Assembly: GCA_023213215.1 (NCBI GenBank)
Contig: CP096136.1
Span: 1,116,001-1,180,000, forward strand
Direction: 5' to 3'
Source: Flavobacterium sp. JAD_PAG50586_2
GTDB lineage: Bacteria > Bacteroidota > Bacteroidia > Flavobacteriales > Flavobacteriaceae
Length of the DNA: 64,000 nucleotides
The notes under the pieces are model-generated. The model was not told where the DNA came from. It saw nothing but the letters and a program-made list of their open reading frames with translations, and ran no database searches. Position 1 is the first letter of the stretch. Each line of letters starts with the position of its first letter. Below, one piece after another: positions 10,084-19,448 of the stretch. A program made the position numbers and the translations under genes.

Positions 10084-10121
10084 AAAATCCTCCCGTTAAG
10101 GAAAACGAGAGGATTTTTTAT
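10084..10121 (+). terminator. Rho-independent terminator after the pseudouridine synthase
   Basis: AAAATCCTC / GAGGATTTT with a partly paired interior (CGTT/AACG), followed by TTT. It lies between the stop at 10062 and the next ATG at 10131. Confidence 0.7.
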
Positions 10122-10130
10122 TGCCAAACT

Positions 10131-10493
10131 ATGTCAACAGAAAAAAACTTATCGATTGCAATGCTTTGGTTTGAAGCCTTTAACGCTCATAACCTTGAAA
10201 AATTATTGTCATTATATGACGACGAAGCCGAACATTTCAGCCCAAAATTAAAAATTCGTCATCCCGAAACTAATGGTTTAGTAATCGGGAAAGACGCACT
10301 CAGAACTTGGTGGAAAGACGCTTTCGAAAGATTGCCATCACTTCATTATAAAGTAACTTCACTTACTTCAAATGCTGACAGGGTTTTTATGGAATACATC
10401 CGAACTGTAGAAAACGAAGACAATATGCTTGTCGCCGAAGTCCTTGAAATTAAAGAAGGCAGAATCATTGCCTCAAGGGTTTATCACGGCTAA
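10131..10493 (+). CDS. SnoaL-like / NTF2-fold protein
   Basis: A 120-residue single-domain protein with the cone-shaped NTF2/SnoaL pattern: an N-terminal helix (AMLWFEAFNAHNLEKLLSLY), a DDEAEH strand turn, then GKDALRTWWKDAFERLP and strands to the end. Family members are small-molecule isomerases, hydrolases or steroid-binding proteins. The substrate is unknown. The ATG at 10131 follows the terminator and gives the normal family length; a longer in-frame reading from 10014 would overlap the previous gene. Confidence 0.75.
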   Translation: MSTEKNLSIAMLWFEAFNAHNLEKLLSLYDDEAEHFSPKLKIRHPETNGLVIGKDALRTWWKDAFERLPSLHYKVTSLTSNADRVFMEYIRTVENEDNMLVAEVLEIKEGRIIASRVYHG

Positions 10494-10559
10494 TTTTACT
10501 ATTTTAGTAACAAATTTTTAGAATACAAACTAATAGTTTTACGAACCAATCCATTCAAC

Positions 10560-12325
10560 ATGAAAAACCTAAAAACTTTACCTGTAATGATTTTGTTGTC
10601 ATTACTATTTGTAAACTGCAAATCCGACAAAAAAGAACAGGATTTTGGAGCCATAGCCAAAGCTTATTTTGATGATAAAAATGCATTAGATCCATTAGGG
10701 GCAACCCAAAACGGACAAAGCGAATACAACGATAAACTGGTTTTCGAAATGACCGATTCCTATCGCAAGAAATTTGGGGAAGTTTGCGATAAATATGAAA
10801 AAGAACTTGCAGGAATTGATGTATCTTCTTTAACGGCTGAGGAAAAAATAGTTATGAAATTATCAAATGGGAGATTTCCGTTGCTAAAAACATACTGAAA
10901 TGCGACACCAACTTAATGCCAATACAACAGTTTTGGGGAACAAACCTGACTTTAGGACAATTTGCAGGAGGAACAAGCGCACAACCATTTAAAACCGAAA
11001 AGGATTATAGGAATTTCCTAAAAAGAATGGATTTATATGCCGTTTGGATGGATTCAGCCATAGTTTATATGAAAAAAGGAATTGACAAAGGTGTTGTGCT
11101 GCCAAAAGCGTTAACGGCAAAGGTTATTCCGCAATTCGAAAGCATGGTAACTCCAAATGTAGAGGACAACATCTTTTACAGCACCATAAAATTATTTCCA
11201 AAGGATTTTACTGACGAGCAAAAAGAAAACCTGAAAAAGGAGTATACCGCGGTTATCAAAGAAAAATTGGAACCACAGTTTAAGAAAATGACGGCTTTCC
11301 TTAAAAACGAATACCTTCCCGCATCAAGAAGCACTAGCGGAATCGGTAGCATACCAAACGGAAATGAAATATACAAAGCGTATGTAAGGCAATGGACAAC
11401 AACTGATAAAACTCCAGCTGAAATCCACGAATTGGGTTTAAGCGAAGTTGCCCGAATCAAAGCCGAAATGGAAAAAGTGAAAGAACAGGTTGGTTTTAAA
11501 GGAACCATCAACGAATTCTTTGAGCATGTAAGGACTAAACCGGAATTGATGTCTTTCAAAAAACCGGAAGACGTTATCGCCAACTTTGAAAGAATCTATA
11601 AAACTATTAAACCTAATGTAGACAAACTCTTTTCACTACAGCCAAAATGCCCATTCGAAATCAGAAGAACGGAAGCGTTTAGGGAAGCAACGGCAAGTGC
11701 CGAATACAATCAGGGTTCGGCTGACGGGAAAAGACCCGGGGTTTTCTATGTTCCCATTCCCGATGTAAAAGCATACAACTGTTACAGCGACGAAGATTTA
11801 TTCCTGCATGAAGCAATTCCGGGACATCATTTCCAAATTTCATTACAACAGGAAAATAAGGAATTACCGGATTTCAGGAAATTCAATTGGTTTGGTGCTT
11901 ATGGCGAAGGTTGGGCATTGTATACAGAAAGCTTAGGTAAGGAACTTGGAGTTTACAAAGATCCTTATCAATATTTCGGAATGTTAGGCGCAGAAATGCA
12001 CAGAGCAGTAAGGCTTGTAGTAGATACCGGAATGCACAGCAAAGGCTGGACGCGCGAACAGGCTATCAAATATTCCTTAGAAAACGAAGCCGAAAGCGAA
12101 GCAGGTATCATTGCTGAAATCGAGCGTTATATGGCAATTCCCGGACAGGCATTATCTTATAAAATGGGTCAGCTTAAAATTTTGGAATTGCGTAAAAAAG
12201 CGCAGGACAAGATGAAAAACAAGTTTGACATCAAAGTGTTCCATCAAAAAGTATTAGGCTCTGGTGTATTACCCTTAGCACTTTTGGAAAAGAATATTGA
12301 CACTTGGATTGAAACCGGTAAATAA
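10560..12325 (+). CDS. DUF885 family lipoprotein, putative metallopeptidase (one-base frameshift)
   Basis: A predicted outer-membrane or periplasmic lipoprotein (signal peptide and lipobox FVNC at residues 17-20). The DUF885 domain carries the HEAIPGHH zinc-binding motif and downstream glutamates (ALYTESLG), as in gluzincin-like carboxypeptidases. The frame breaks at the A6 run 10843-10848. With a seventh A the product reads EEKNSYEIIKWEISVAKNIL and continues to 588 residues, the family's usual length. The downstream part alone would lack the signal peptide, which argues for one gene and a sequence error. The natural substrate is unknown. Confidence 0.85.
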
Positions 12326-12330
12326 TAATA

Positions 12331-12362
12331 AAAAACGCCCTGAATCTTCAGGGCGTTTTTTT
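12331..12362. terminator. Bidirectional terminator
   Basis: AACGCCCTGAA / TTCAGGGCGTT with a 2-base loop and A/T tracts on both sides. It lies between convergent genes ending at 12325 and 12361. Confidence 0.9.
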
Positions 12363-13122
12363 AGTTGGCTATCTTACTTTCCATGTTTTTGAAATCTATC
12401 GGATTTCCATCAACATCAAAGAATTCGTAATTGTATTTTAGTTTCCCATTTAACTCTTCAATCTTAACGGTCATTTGATAAAAGCCCTGGCTCCATTCTA
12501 CAATCAAATGATACTCATAATCGGCAACGCCAAAACTGCTCGGAAGGTTGCTCGTATAAATAAGTTTTTTAGATTTCAGGTTAAGGGTATTGACCTCTAT
12601 ATTTTCGTAAACCCCTAACTCATCGCTATCTACTTTTTTGCCTGTATAATCAATATTAGCTCCGGCAGCACTCTTTTTCTTTTTCTCTTTACTTCGGTTA
12701 TAATCATCTTTCACAGAGAAAATAACATCCTTTAGCGAACTCTTTCCAGCATTTAGCAAAAAGAACCTGATTTGGTGATGGTACATTAACTTGTGTACTT
12801 TTTTATCGCCATCTTCATTGGCTGTGCCTTCACTTAAATCGTTATCCGCAATTTCAATAATCGGCATGTTCTGCCCAGCCTGCCCCATTGATTCGGACTT
12901 GAAGGCTTTTATTTTTTGTTCTGTTTCCTCTACAATCTTATCTTTTTCTACAATTTCGGCATTCAGGACTTCAATTTGCTTAATGGCGTCATCGAGTTCT
13001 TTTTGTTTTTCAGAAGAAAGACCATTACTGGTATTTTTATAAAGCAAATAAACTGATAATGCCAGCAAAATAAATCCAAAAAATGCTAAAACCGCAGTCA
13101 TCATAAGCTTCTTCCCTTTCAT
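12361..13122 (-). CDS. Membrane-anchored coiled-coil protein of unknown function
   Basis: Not recognised. The 253-residue protein has one N-terminal transmembrane helix (about 9-28) and a coiled coil (about 37-75, EKQKELDDAIKQIEVLNAEI). A Lys-rich loop (SKEKKKKS) lies in the middle, and a beta-rich C-terminal domain ends FDVDGNPIDFKNMES. Topology suggests an inner-membrane anchor with a periplasmic body. It is monocistronic and convergent with the DUF885 gene. No catalytic motif was seen. Confidence 0.7.
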   Translation of the reverse strand: MKGKKLMMTAVLAFFGFILLALSVYLLYKNTSNGLSSEKQKELDDAIKQIEVLNAEIVEKDKIVEETEQKIKAFKSESMGQAGQNMPIIEIADNDLSEGTANEDGDKKVHKLMYHHQIRFFLLNAGKSSLKDVIFSVKDDYNRSKEKKKKSAAGANIDYTGKKVDSDELGVYENIEVNTLNLKSKKLIYTSNLPSSFGVADYEYHLIVEWSQGFYQMTVKIEELNGKLKYNYEFFDVDGNPIDFKNMESKIAN

Positions 13123-13242
13123 TAGAATTTTAAATTTTAATCAAATTATTTTTGATGTGGTAAAAATAAAGGAATTTTTAAAATTTAAAACACTCAATAT
13201 TAATAAACTGTAAACATTATTATTAACTAATTCCTAAAAACT

Positions 13243-13274
13243 AAAAAAGCTTCAACGGTTGTTGAAGCTTTTCT
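13243..13274 (-). terminator. Terminator of tRNA-Leu
   Basis: AAAAGCTTCAAC / GTTGAAGCTTTT with a 4-base loop. It lies immediately 3' of the leftward tRNA-Leu and is followed on that strand by T residues. Confidence 0.8.
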
Positions 13275-13275
13275 G

Positions 13276-13357
13276 TGCGGGTAATAGGACTCGAACCTAC
13301 ACGCCTTGCGGCACCAGATCCTAAGTCTGGCATGTCTACCAATTTCACCATACCCGC
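13276..13357 (-). tRNA. tRNA-Leu (anticodon TAG)
   Basis: An 82-nt cloverleaf. Acceptor arms GCGGGTA / TACCCGC pair fully, with discriminator A. The anticodon stem CCAGA / TCTGG encloses the loop CTTAGGA with anticodon TAG. A variable arm (TGCCGCAAGGCGT) and the T-loop GGTTCGAGTCC are present. CCA is not encoded. The remaining bases between 13123 and 13464 show nothing else but an AT-rich promoter region. Confidence 0.95.
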
Positions 13358-13435
13358 AAAATTCTGAGTGCAAATATAAACATAAGTTCATACTTTCAAA
13401 GGAAAATATTTAAAAAAATTACAAGCCTTTTTTTG

Positions 13436-13443
13436 TACTTTTG
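13436..13443 (+). promoter_or_regulatory. Putative -7 box of the M20 dipeptidase gene
   Basis: TACTTTTG matches TAnnTTTG and lies 21 bases before the ATG at 13465. No convincing -33 element was found. Confidence 0.4.
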
Positions 13444-13464
13444 ATTCTTATCAAAATTATATCC

Positions 13465-14853
13465 ATGGACAACATAAAAAATTACGTTCAGCAGAACAAG
13501 GAACGTTTTATCAATGAGTTAATTGAATTATTAAAAATCCCCTCAGTAAGTGCAGACAGTGCTTATGCTCATGACGTTATTGCTACCGCAGATGCTGTAA
13601 AATCCTCACTGGAAAAAGCGGGCTGTAAACATGTAGAGATTTGCGAAACACCTGGTTATCCAATTGTTTTCGGCGAACATATTATCGATGCCAATTTGCC
13701 AACCGTTTTGGTTTACGGTCATTATGATGTTCAGCCGCCAGATCCGATGGAACTTTGGACTTCACCTCCATTTGAACCTGTAATAAAAATTACAGAAATT
13801 CATCCGGAAGGCGCTATTTTTGCGCGTGGTTCCTGCGATGACAAAGGCCAGATGTACATGCACGTAAAAGCATTTGAATATATGATTGCCAATAATAATC
13901 TTCCATGCAACGTGAAATTTATGATTGAAGGTGAAGAAGAAGTGGGGTCAAAAAGCCTTAGTTGGTTTGTAGAACAGAATCAGTCAAAATTAAGTTGCGA
14001 TGTAATCTTAATCTCCGACACCGGAATGATATCCAACCAACAACCTTCAATTACTACAGGTTTGCGAGGTTTAAGCTACGTTGAAGTCGAAGTAACTGGT
14101 CCAAACCGCGATTTACATTCTGGTTTATACGGTGGTGCCGTAGCGAATCCGATTAATGTTTTAACTAAAATGATCGCATCGCTTCATGATGAAAACAATC
14201 ATATCACCATTCCCGGATTTTATGATAAAGTAGAAGAACTAACGGCTGCAGAAAGAGCTGAAATGGCAAAAGCACCATTCAGCCTTGACAACTATAAAAA
14301 AGCACTCGACATTGAAGATATTTACGGAGAGAGCGGTTATGTTACCAACGAAAGAAACTCCATCCGCCCAACTTTAGACGTAAACGGAATCTGGGGCGGC
14401 TACACCGGCGAAGGTGCAAAAACCGTAATTGCGAGTAAAGCATTTGCCAAAATATCCATGCGCCTGGTTCCAAATCAGGATTGGGAAGAAGTAACCGAAT
14501 TGTTTGCCAAACATTTTGAAAGCATTGCACCCAAAGCCGTAAAAGTAAAAGTCACGCCACATCACGGCGGACAAGGCTATGTTACACCAATAGACAGCAT
14601 CGGATATAAAGCAGCTAACAAGGCATACACTGAAACTTTCGGCGTTCCTGCAATTCCGGTTCGTTCGGGCGGAAGCATTCCGATTGTGGCCCTGTTTGAA
14701 AAAGAATTAAAATCAAAAACAATCTTAATGGGATTTGGTTTGGATAGCGATGCAATTCATTCGCCAAATGAGCATTTTGGAATTTTTAATTACCTTAAAG
14801 GGATTGAAACCATACCTTTATTTTATAAATATTTTGTAGAATTATCAAAATAA
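13465..14853 (+). CDS. M20 family dipeptidase
   Basis: A zinc-dependent exopeptidase of the M20/CNDP type (462 residues), predicted cytoplasmic. Metal and catalytic motifs are visible: VYGHYDVQPPDP (first metal His/Asp), ARGSCDDKGQ, the EGEEEVGS catalytic-glutamate motif and a late SGGSIPIV / DAIHSPNEH metal-ligand region. The lid/dimerisation domain occupies the middle (GLRGLSYVEVEVTGPNRDLHSGLYGG). I use the ATG at 13465; the eight codons upstream from a TTG add nothing recognisable. Substrate dipeptides are not determined. Confidence 0.88.
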   Translation: MDNIKNYVQQNKERFINELIELLKIPSVSADSAYAHDVIATADAVKSSLEKAGCKHVEICETPGYPIVFGEHIIDANLPTVLVYGHYDVQPPDPMELWTSPPFEPVIKITEIHPEGAIFARGSCDDKGQMYMHVKAFEYMIANNNLPCNVKFMIEGEEEVGSKSLSWFVEQNQSKLSCDVILISDTGMISNQQPSITTGLRGLSYVEVEVTGPNRDLHSGLYGGAVANPINVLTKMIASLHDENNHITIPGFYDKVEELTAAERAEMAKAPFSLDNYKKALDIEDIYGESGYVTNERNSIRPTLDVNGIWGGYTGEGAKTVIASKAFAKISMRLVPNQDWEEVTELFAKHFESIAPKAVKVKVTPHHGGQGYVTPIDSIGYKAANKAYTETFGVPAIPVRSGGSIPIVALFEKELKSKTILMGFGLDSDAIHSPNEHFGIFNYLKGIETIPLFYKYFVELSK

Positions 14854-14945
14854 ATCTTTTAAAAATCTGCTCTAAACACGCGGATTTTTTTATTTCAGAC
14901 GCAACCCTTTCAGCAAAGAAACATCAACAAAGAAAACCAACCACC

Positions 14946-15386
14946 ATGAAACGAATTCTATCTTCAACCTTAGCCCTAATTGTGTTTTCTTTATCGATTG
15001 GATGCTCCTCAAGCAATAATGACACTCCACCTTTGAGTTGCGGGCGTCAGGCAGAAATCATTAATCAAACTACTTTTGACCAGGTAAACATAACAAATTA
15101 CATGATTACCAATGTAGCCTTAAATGTGGATTGCCTCGATATAACAATCAGTTCGAGCGGTTGCAATGCAAACAACTGGGATATGAATCTTTTCAGTACA
15201 AGTGCTTTTTCGAGCACCAGCATTGCCCAGAAGCAGTTAAAGATTGAATTGATTAATGAAGAAGCCTGCCTCGCGGTTTTTCAAAAGACGGTTTCTTTCA
15301 GCTTGATTCCTTATCGGATTGATGGACATAATGAAATCAATTTGATAATTCAAGGATGGAGTACACCGATTAATTACACTTATTGA
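14946..15386 (+). CDS. Small lipoprotein of unknown function
   Basis: Not recognised. A 146-residue protein with a clear lipoprotein signal (LSIGCSSSNND, Cys near residue 20) and a compact beta-rich domain holding several cysteines (LSCG, NVDCLD, SSGCNANNWD, EACLAV), perhaps two disulfides. It is likely attached to the outer membrane. It lies alone between the dipeptidase and the blaI-type regulator, with a terminator after it. Confidence 0.65.
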   Translation: MKRILSSTLALIVFSLSIGCSSSNNDTPPLSCGRQAEIINQTTFDQVNITNYMITNVALNVDCLDITISSSGCNANNWDMNLFSTSAFSSTSIAQKQLKIELINEEACLAVFQKTVSFSLIPYRIDGHNEINLIIQGWSTPINYTY

Positions 15387-15407
15387 ATAAATTTTTCCAT
15401 TGATAAC

Positions 15408-15437
15408 AAATCCGCTTTAATCAGGCGGATTTTTTAT
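15408..15437 (+). terminator. Rho-independent terminator
   Basis: AAATCCGC / GCGGATTT hairpin followed by TTTTATTT, after the small lipoprotein gene. Confidence 0.75.
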
Positions 15438-15459
15438 TTCCAAATGTTAAATTTTTACT

Positions 15460-15471
15460 CTACAGTTGTAG
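15460..15471 (+). promoter_or_regulatory. BlaI/MecI-type operator 1
   Basis: The dyad CTACAGTTGTAG matches the TACA-TGTA core recognised by BlaI/MecI-type repressors. It lies 51 bases before the blaI-type start. Confidence 0.7.
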
Positions 15472-15486
15472 AATTAAATTATTATT

Positions 15487-15498
15487 CTACATTTGTAG
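15487..15498 (+). promoter_or_regulatory. BlaI/MecI-type operator 2
   Basis: The dyad CTACATTTGTAG, centred 27 bases from the first copy. Together they would let two repressor dimers cover the promoter, giving autoregulation of the pair that follows. Confidence 0.72.
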
Positions 15499-15522
15499 AG
15501 TTAATTCTAAAAACATAGAGCA

Positions 15523-15909
15523 ATGCAGTTATCCAATTCAGAAGAACAGTTAATGGAACATTTGTGGAAACTTGAAAAAGCCTTTATGAAAGATCTGTTG
15601 GAAGCTTATCCCGAACCGAAACCGGCAACAACGACAGTCGCAACACTTTTGAAACGAATGATTGACAAAAAATTTGTCGCTTATCAGGAATTTGGAAATT
15701 CACGGGAATATTATCCATTAGTAAAAAAAACGGATTATTTCTCTAAACACGTCAACGGATTGATTAAAAATTTCTTTAACGATTCGGCTTCCCAGTTTGC
15801 TTCCTTCTTTACAACCTCAACCAATCTGTCAGAAAAAGAGCTGGAAGCTTTAAAAAAATCATCGATGTCGAACTTCAAAAAAAGAAAAAATGATCGATTT
15901 CCTAATTAA
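15523..15909 (+). CDS. BlaI/MecI/CopY family transcriptional repressor
   Basis: A 128-residue winged-helix repressor with the family pattern LSNSEEQLMEHLWKLEKAFMKDLLEAYP, TTVATLLKRMIDKKF (recognition helix) and SREYYPLV (wing), then a C-terminal dimerisation helix set. Family members dimerise on TACA/TGTA dyads and are inactivated by proteolysis after a BlaR1-type sensor fires. Two matching operators sit upstream. The gene overlaps the M56 gene by 20 bases, so the two form one unit. No beta-lactamase gene is visible nearby, so the regulated target may be the pair itself or genes elsewhere. Confidence 0.88.
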   Translation: MQLSNSEEQLMEHLWKLEKAFMKDLLEAYPEPKPATTTVATLLKRMIDKKFVAYQEFGNSREYYPLVKKTDYFSKHVNGLIKNFFNDSASQFASFFTTSTNLSEKELEALKKSSMSNFKKRKNDRFPN

Positions 15910-17796
15910 ATCCAGCATTTGCCTAACGACCTTCCTTGTCTTTTATTATTTGATTTTGGAGCGGGAAAAAACGCATCAGTTCAACAGGTTTTATCTATTG
16001 CTATCAATTGTAATTTCATTTATTCTTCCATTCCTGACATTTGAAATAATAAAGATAATTCCCGCTGTTGAGGAAGTACAGACTATTACATCTATTCCAG
16101 TTGCATTTGAAACTACTACTGAAACTATAGATTATACGCCTCTTGTATTATGGAGTATTTATGGATTGATAACCTTTGTTTTTCTTATAAGATTTGGAAA
16201 AAACATCTGGAAATTGGTTTCGAAATCTAAATCAAATCCGATAGTAAAATACAAAAACGCTGAATTGGTTTTAGTTGATGAAAAAACGCTTCCACATACC
16301 TTTCTCAATAGCATTTTCATTAATAGTGAAGATTATAACCAACGAAATATTGAAGACGAATTATACACCCATGAATTGGTTCACGTAAATCAGAAACACA
16401 CTTTAGACATATTGTTTATTGAGTTACTGAAGTCCATCTTTTGGTTCAATCCCATCTTGATTTTTTATAAAAAAGCAATACAGCTAAACCACGAATTCCT
16501 TGCCGATGGAAAAGTGGTTGAGTCCCACAATAATGTTCCGTTTTACCAAAGCCTTTTACTGCAAAAAGGAAACGGGCATCAAACGATTTACCTGGCCAGT
16601 AATTTGAATTATTTAGTAACCAAAAAAAGATTAATTATGATGACAAAAAACACACCTAAGACAATTGCTGCTTTAAAAAAGGTGGCTGTTATTCCAATCC
16701 TTGCTGGCTTGATTTATTTTTTCTGTGTAGAAATTGTAGCGCAAGAAAAAAAGTATCTGCTGAAAATTACAATACAGAAAATCATGCTGTTGCTTATGCG
16801 ACATCCGAAACAAATAAAAAAACAAACAAAAACAATTTAGAGGAGTATTTTAAAGGTGTTCGAATCAAATATTATGACAAATTAGTCTTAGTTGAAGATG
16901 AAACAAAATCTCCAAATACTGTTGGCGCAAAATACCCTAAGTTAATATTTGATAAAAAATACGAAGAACTTACCAAAAACGAGAAAGAAGAAATAGAAAT
17001 TTCCTTGATTCTCAGTATGCAAAAACCACTTGAAAAAAAATCACCATCTCAACAAGAACTGAGAGAATTCCAAAATTCTAAAAAATTTGCAATATGGATC
17101 GATGGAAAAAATGTTGCGAATAGTGAATTAAACAAATACAACGCTAAAGATTTTGCCTATTATTCTGGAAGTGTTATTCTCAAAAACGCACGTACAAAAA
17201 AACATCCACAACCGTTTCAATATTGGTTTTATACACAACCTTATTTTGAAAAACAAAATATAGGAAAAAATAAGGACAAATATCCGGGCGATGAAATTGT
17301 GATTTTTAAAGAAGGAAGAAATCAAATTATTACACCAACTGAAAAATCAGCAGTAAAAGCAGCAGTTATTTCTTCTGTGGAAGAAGTTGTATCTGTTTCC
17401 AAAAATGAAAAACCAAAAACAGTTGTCGTTGGAAAATATGATGAAACGCCTACTTATATTGAAAAAAATAAAAAAGTTGAAGTAGTTGCAATTGGTCAAG
17501 AAGCAGATTTGGAAATACCAAGTTTTCCTGGTGGACTTTCGGAATTTTATAAATTTGTAGCCAAGAATTTTAAAATGCCTAAGAATTTCAACAGTAAAGA
17601 AAAATTGATTGTATCGTTTATTGTTGAAAAAGATGGAAGTTTGTCCACTTTTGATGTGAAAAAAGATTTAGGTTCAGGCACAAAAGAAGAAGCTATTAGA
17701 GTTTTGAAAAGTTCACCGAAATGGATACCCGCAAAACTTAAAAATGAAACTGTTCGTTATCAATATGTGCTTCCAATTAAAATTAGCAAGGAGTAA
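15890..17796 (+). CDS. BlaR1-like M56 metallopeptidase with TonB C-terminal domain (one-base frameshift)
   Basis: An inner-membrane sensor-protease. N-terminal transmembrane helices surround the M56 zinc protease domain with THELVHVNQ (HExxH) and a downstream NHEFLADGKV metal-ligand segment. After another membrane helix (AVIPILAGLIYFF), a periplasmic region leads to a TonB-C domain (FPGGLSEFYKFVAKNFKMP ... SPKWIPAKL). The frame breaks at the A7 run 16746-16752. An eighth A gives AQEKKVSAENYNTE and a 635-residue protein. The TonB domain may contact outer-membrane proteins or sense the envelope. It partners with the repressor just upstream. Confidence 0.85.
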
Positions 17797-18213
17797 ATGA
17801 AATTCCTTCTGACTTTTCTAACTGTATATATTGCAATTGGATTTTCAAGTTGCAAAACCAATAAAACCATAAACCATCATCGTGAAGGAAAATGGATTTA
17901 TAAAGATAGTGTCAACGATGTTCTGTATAAATCTAAAGGAAGATATAAGAAAGGTTGCGAAATCAAAACCTGGAAATATTTTGAAAACGGAAAACTCGTA
18001 AAAATCGAAAAATACAATAACTCCATTTGTACCGTGAAAACTTTTGACACTAAACGACGTCTTACATCAGTTGGTCAATCGATACTGGTTGAAGATAAAG
18101 AAGAAATTCATTGGTATCTAAATGGAAACTGGACTTTCTTTGATGATAAAGGCAAAATCATCGGAATCAAAAAATACCAAAAAGGCGAATTGATTTCCGA
18201 AAACAAAATGTAA
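17797..18213 (+). CDS. MORN-like repeat lipoprotein
   Basis: A 138-residue predicted lipoprotein (lipobox GFSSC, Cys near residue 19). Its body holds repeated GxWxYxxxG and GxLVxxxxY segments (EGKWIYKDS, KTWKYFENGKLVKIEKY, GNWTFFDDKGKIIGIKKY) like YwqK/MORN-type repeats. The start ATG directly follows the M56 gene's stop, so it is probably co-transcribed with the BlaI/M56 pair. Function unknown; attachment to the outer membrane is likely. Confidence 0.65.
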   Translation: MKFLLTFLTVYIAIGFSSCKTNKTINHHREGKWIYKDSVNDVLYKSKGRYKKGCEIKTWKYFENGKLVKIEKYNNSICTVKTFDTKRRLTSVGQSILVEDKEEIHWYLNGNWTFFDDKGKIIGIKKYQKGELISENKM

Positions 18214-18274
18214 CATTTTTGAATTGTTTTTTGTTAAAAATCAGCACCTTACAATAAACTTAGATTTTTGGCGT

Positions 18275-18282
18275 TATATTTG
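18275..18282 (+). promoter_or_regulatory. Putative -7 box of the DUF4407 gene
   Basis: TATATTTG matches TAnnTTTG and lies 30 bases before the ATG at 18313. Confidence 0.45.
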
Positions 18283-18312
18283 TGTAATCATCATCATCAA
18301 AAAATAATCATC

Positions 18313-19410
18313 ATGTTAAAACGTTTTTTCCTCCTCTGTTCAGGTGTCGATAGTGACATTGTGAACTCTTGTTCCAACGGCGAACAAAACAAGTATGCCG
18401 GTATTGGTGCCACTGTTTTCTTTACTGCAGTTATGGCTTTTATCGCCAGTAGTTATGCACTCTACACCGTTTTTGACAATCCGTACATTGCTATTGCCTT
18501 CGGACTTGTTTGGGCATTTCTAATTTTCAATCTAGACCGCTTTATTGTTTCGACCATAAAGAAACGAGACAGTTTTATGGACGAATTAATTCAGGCTTCA
18601 CCCCGAATAGTATTGGCAGTTATCATTGCTATCGTTATTTCAAAACCGTTGGAAATCAAAATTTTCGAAAAGGAAATCAATACGGTTTTACTAAAAGAAA
18701 AAATGAAATGGCCATTGCCAATAAAAATCAGGTTGCCAATTATTTCAAAACGGATGTTGATAAAAACAAAGCGGAAATCGACAGCTTAAAATCAGGAATT
18801 ACCAAAAAAGAAAAAGAAGTAGCCGGCTTGTATCAATCCTATATCACTGAAGCTGAAGGTTCGGCAGGAACCAAAAAAATGGGAAAAGGACCAATCTATA
18901 AAGAAAAAGAGATGCCCATGATTTGGCTTCTAAACAACTGGATTCCTTAAAGATTAGCAGTGCAAAATTAATCGCCGACAAAGAATCAAGAGCGAAAACT
19001 CTCCAGACAGATTTAGATAAAAAAGTCATCGAAACACAACCTATTATTGATGGTTTTGATGGTTTGATGGCAAGAATAAATGCGTTAGGTAAATTACCTT
19101 CACTTCCATCTTTTTTTATAATGCTGTTGTTTTTAGCCATTGAAACGTCTCCAATTATTGCCAAATTATTATCGCCAAAAGGGGAATATGATTTCAAGCA
19201 GGAAGATTTGGAAATGGGAATCAAAAACGTGATTTCACAAAACCGTTATCAAAGCGAACTTCAGAAAAAACCGATGCCGAAATTTACGACAAGGTGTATG
19301 CCGATATCAAAGAAGACAAAGAACTCTATAATTACAAAAAGAAAGGCGCATTGGAACTACTAAAACTCCAGGCTGATGGTTTTGTAGACAAGCAGAAGAA
19401 ATCAATGTGA
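18313..19410 (+). CDS. DUF4407 membrane protein (three one-base frameshifts)
   Basis: A predicted inner-membrane protein with a cytoplasmic or periplasmic coiled coil. The N-terminus has LLCSGVDSDIVN, then three membrane helices (about 31-115) including LVWAFLIFNLDRF. A long helical region follows (KEKNEMAIANKNQV, KSGITKKEKEVAGLY), then a fourth helix (FFIMLLFLAIETSPIIAKLLSP). The frame breaks at A6 18698-18703, near G 18911 and at A6 19265-19270. Restoring one base at each gives 366 residues, ending QADGFVDKQKKSM. Three independent decay events with all flanking sequence intact are less likely than read errors. Function unknown. Confidence 0.8.
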
Positions 19411-19415
19411 TAAAT

Positions 19416-19446
19416 AAAAATCCCTTTCGTTTGAAAGGGATTTTTG
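19416..19446. terminator. Bidirectional terminator
   Basis: AAAAATCCCTTTC / GAAAGGGATTTTT with a 4-base loop. It lies between convergent genes ending at 19410 and 19449. Confidence 0.9.
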
Positions 19447-19448
19447 TT

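Noticed and set aside
15523..17796. Beta-lactam resistance locus
   Set aside because: No beta-lactamase or penicillin-binding sensor domain is present. The pair resembles only the regulatory half of such loci.
18313..19410. DUF4407 gene as a true pseudogene
   Set aside because: All three breaks are one-base losses; the two clearest lie in A-runs. The protein is otherwise complete and conserved in pattern, as with other breaks in this window.
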